Below are positions 5,365-6,154 of a stretch of DNA of 6,154 nt, piece by piece; within the stretch, counting starts at the first letter, position 1, and each line of letters begins with the position of its first letter. The DNA comes from Acidobacteriaceae bacterium. Lineage in GTDB: Bacteria; Acidobacteriota; Terriglobia; Terriglobales; Acidobacteriaceae. The position numbers and the translations under genes were made by a program. The stretch lies in contig PLBX01000585.1 of NCBI GenBank assembly GCA_003135495.1, positions 1 to 6,154 on the forward strand, written 5' to 3'. The notes under the pieces are model-generated. The model was not told the DNA's origin, made no database searches, and saw only the letters and a program-made list of their open reading frames with translations.

Positions 5365-5571
5365 TCAGGAATCTTCGTCCTCCGAATCTTCCTCGTCGGC
5401 ATCATCTTCGTCGTCTTCGATCTCATCCTCGCCGACGATCTTCAGTTCAACCGGATTAACCGTAATCACCTCGAAGTCAGTTCCGCACTCCGGGCACGAG
5501 ACGACTGCGCCTTCATCGACCTCTTCCTCATCAATATCGAGGTCCGTCTCGCATTCTGGACAGTACACCAT
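5365..5571 (-). CDS. LysW-like zinc-ribbon protein with acidic tail
   Basis: This 68-residue protein has two CPEC knuckles (C4/C7 and C26/C29) that should bind one zinc, with a strongly acidic loop between. VVSCPECGTDFEVITVNPVE (23-42) closely follows the pattern of LysW/ArgW amino-group carrier proteins, the small partners that hold the substrate of lysine and arginine synthesis on a C-terminal glutamate. Residues 48-68 are 17 acidic out of 21, and the protein ends EDEDS rather than the carrier motif EDWGE. No lysX, lysZ or argX-type gene is in view. I therefore call it LysW-like and doubt that it is a carrier; zinc-dependent structural or nucleic-acid- or protein-binding roles are possible. 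The start ATG 5571 follows AGGGGGG with 5 bases between. It has no signal peptide, so it is cytoplasmic, unlike the two exported products downstream. Confidence 0.88.
   Translation of the reverse strand: MVYCPECETDLDIDEEEVDEGAVVSCPECGTDFEVITVNPVELKIVGEDEIEDDEDDADEEDSEDEDS
5371..5440. repeat. Low-complexity GAN-codon tract
   Basis: The acidic tail of the zinc-ribbon protein is encoded by runs of GAC, GAA, GAT and GAG codons (TCx triplets on the plus strand). The three-base periodicity keeps all frames open and produces artefact reading frames on both strands. It could vary in length by slippage between strains. Confidence 0.7.
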
Positions 5572-5617
5572 GATTTCCCCCCTGTTATATTTAGGTTCTT
5601 CATGAGGAAAAGGTCAA
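5572..5617. promoter_or_regulatory. Compact divergent promoter region
   Basis: Only 46 bases separate two divergent start codons. Plus strand: an extended -10, TGTTATATT (5583-5591), with no good -35, would start transcription near 5598. It is followed by GAGGA (5604-5608), 9 bases before the GTG of the M28 gene. Minus strand: TTGACC (5617-5612), then TAAATA (5593-5588) at an 18-base spacing, is a weak candidate for the zinc-ribbon cluster. TATAAC (5589-5584) is a better box but badly spaced at 22. The two promoters would overlap and could compete. Confidence 0.42.
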
Positions 5618-6154
5618 GTGGCTTACCAGAAAAATTCGAAAATTTCTCTCTACTCTAGTTGCCGTCACTTCTGCACCACTTCTGGAGCAGTAGCGATCGT
5701 CAGCTTGATGCTGGCGTCTTTCGGCTCGCAATCCGCTGCACAGGAAATGTCGCAAGCTCCTCCGCCGCGCTTGGCCGAAGACCGCCACACCGACGCCCAC
5801 ATCGCCAAGGCGATTCAGGAAGTCTCCGCCGAGCGCATCCAGCAAACCATCCAGAAGCTGGTCACCTTCAACAACCGCTCCACCATCTCCGCGCAAGATG
5901 ACGATTCCATCAAAGCCGGTAAAGGCATTGGCGCAGCCCGCGAGTGGATCAAGTCGGAATTTGAGCGCTATTCCAAAGACTGCGGCGGCTGCCTCGAAGT
6001 CAAAACCGACACTTTCACCGAGCAGCCCGCAGACCGCATTCCGAAGCCAACAGAAATCACCAATGTCTACGCGGTATTGCGCGGCTCCGACCCGCAGCAG
6101 GCAAACCGTATCGTCCTCGTTACCGGACATTATGACTCGCGCAACACCGATATC
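5618..6154 (+). CDS. Exported M28-family zinc aminopeptidase, 5' part only
   Basis: This open frame of 179 codons starts at GTG 5618 and runs off the right edge. It begins the metallopeptidase family M28, whose members remove N-terminal residues using two zinc ions. VLVTGHYDSR (167-176) carries the first family signature; H171 is the expected zinc ligand and D173 the conserved acid two residues on. The bridging Asp, catalytic Glu and remaining ligands lie beyond the window. Residues 1-41 form a long signal peptide: a basic N-region, then TTSGAVAIVSLMLASFGSQSAA. The prodomain-like part 57-150 includes DCGGC (121-125), two cysteines that may form a disulfide outside the cytoplasm. The GTG start is supported by GAGGA 9 bases upstream. 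The ATG at 5602 is in another frame and soon meets a stop. Substrate is unknown. The gene diverges from the zinc-ribbon cluster across 46 bases. Confidence 0.88.
   Translation, partial: MAYQKNSKISLYSSCRHFCTTSGAVAIVSLMLASFGSQSAAQEMSQAPPPRLAEDRHTDAHIAKAIQEVSAERIQQTIQKLVTFNNRSTISAQDDDSIKAGKGIGAAREWIKSEFERYSKDCGGCLEVKTDTFTEQPADRIPKPTEITNVYAVLRGSDPQQANRIVLVTGHYDSRNTDI

Noticed and set aside
5237..5605. Serine-rich 122-codon plus-strand frame
   Set aside because: The serine run is the antisense reading of the GAN-codon acidic tail of the zinc-ribbon gene.
5600..6130. 176-codon minus-strand frame opposite the M28 gene
   Set aside because: The plus strand carries a signal peptide and the GHYDSR zinc motif; the minus frame has no recognisable content.

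Overview
The window reads as ordinary chromosomal DNA from a GC-moderate Gram-negative-type bacterium. The best guess is an Acidobacteriota member. This rests on a six-domain ribosomal protein S1 with a long acidic N-terminal extension, small secreted carboxypeptidase-regulatory-like proteins, an M28 peptidase with a signal peptide, and palindromic intergenic repeats of a kind I associate with that phylum. The taxonomic call is inference; there is no rRNA gene to settle it.

Layout, left to right. Positions 1-498 (minus) hold the 5' part of a gene for an unrecognised secreted protein that runs off the left edge; it has a GTG start with a strong ribosome binding site and a plausible sigma-70 promoter. 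A 305-base non-coding stretch with a near-perfect dyad follows. Positions 804-1286 (minus) encode a HIT-family nucleotide hydrolase/transferase. It diverges from rpsA (1647-3590, plus), the largest gene here, which has a clear promoter, a structured leader and a strong intrinsic terminator. A mosaic interspersed repeat separates rpsA from the convergent LemA-family gene (3763-4323, minus). Behind the LemA gene lies a second palindromic repeat block (about 4381-4500).

The right-hand third holds a tight three-gene minus-strand cluster read from 5571 down to 4503. It encodes a LysW-like zinc-ribbon protein with a highly acidic tail, then two small exported beta-sandwich (carboxypeptidase regulatory-like) proteins; the gaps are 7 and 33 bases. 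Only 46 bases separate this cluster from a divergent gene for an exported M28 metallopeptidase (5618 onward, plus), which runs off the right edge.

The genes at both edges are partial. HIT, rpsA, LemA and M28 are recognisable families. The part most worth a second look is the zinc-ribbon plus twin-secreted-protein cluster: the ribbon resembles amino-group carrier proteins (LysW) but lacks the terminal EDWGE-type carrier motif. I see no CRISPR array, tRNA, rRNA, insertion sequence or defence system, and no clear-cut new biological system.
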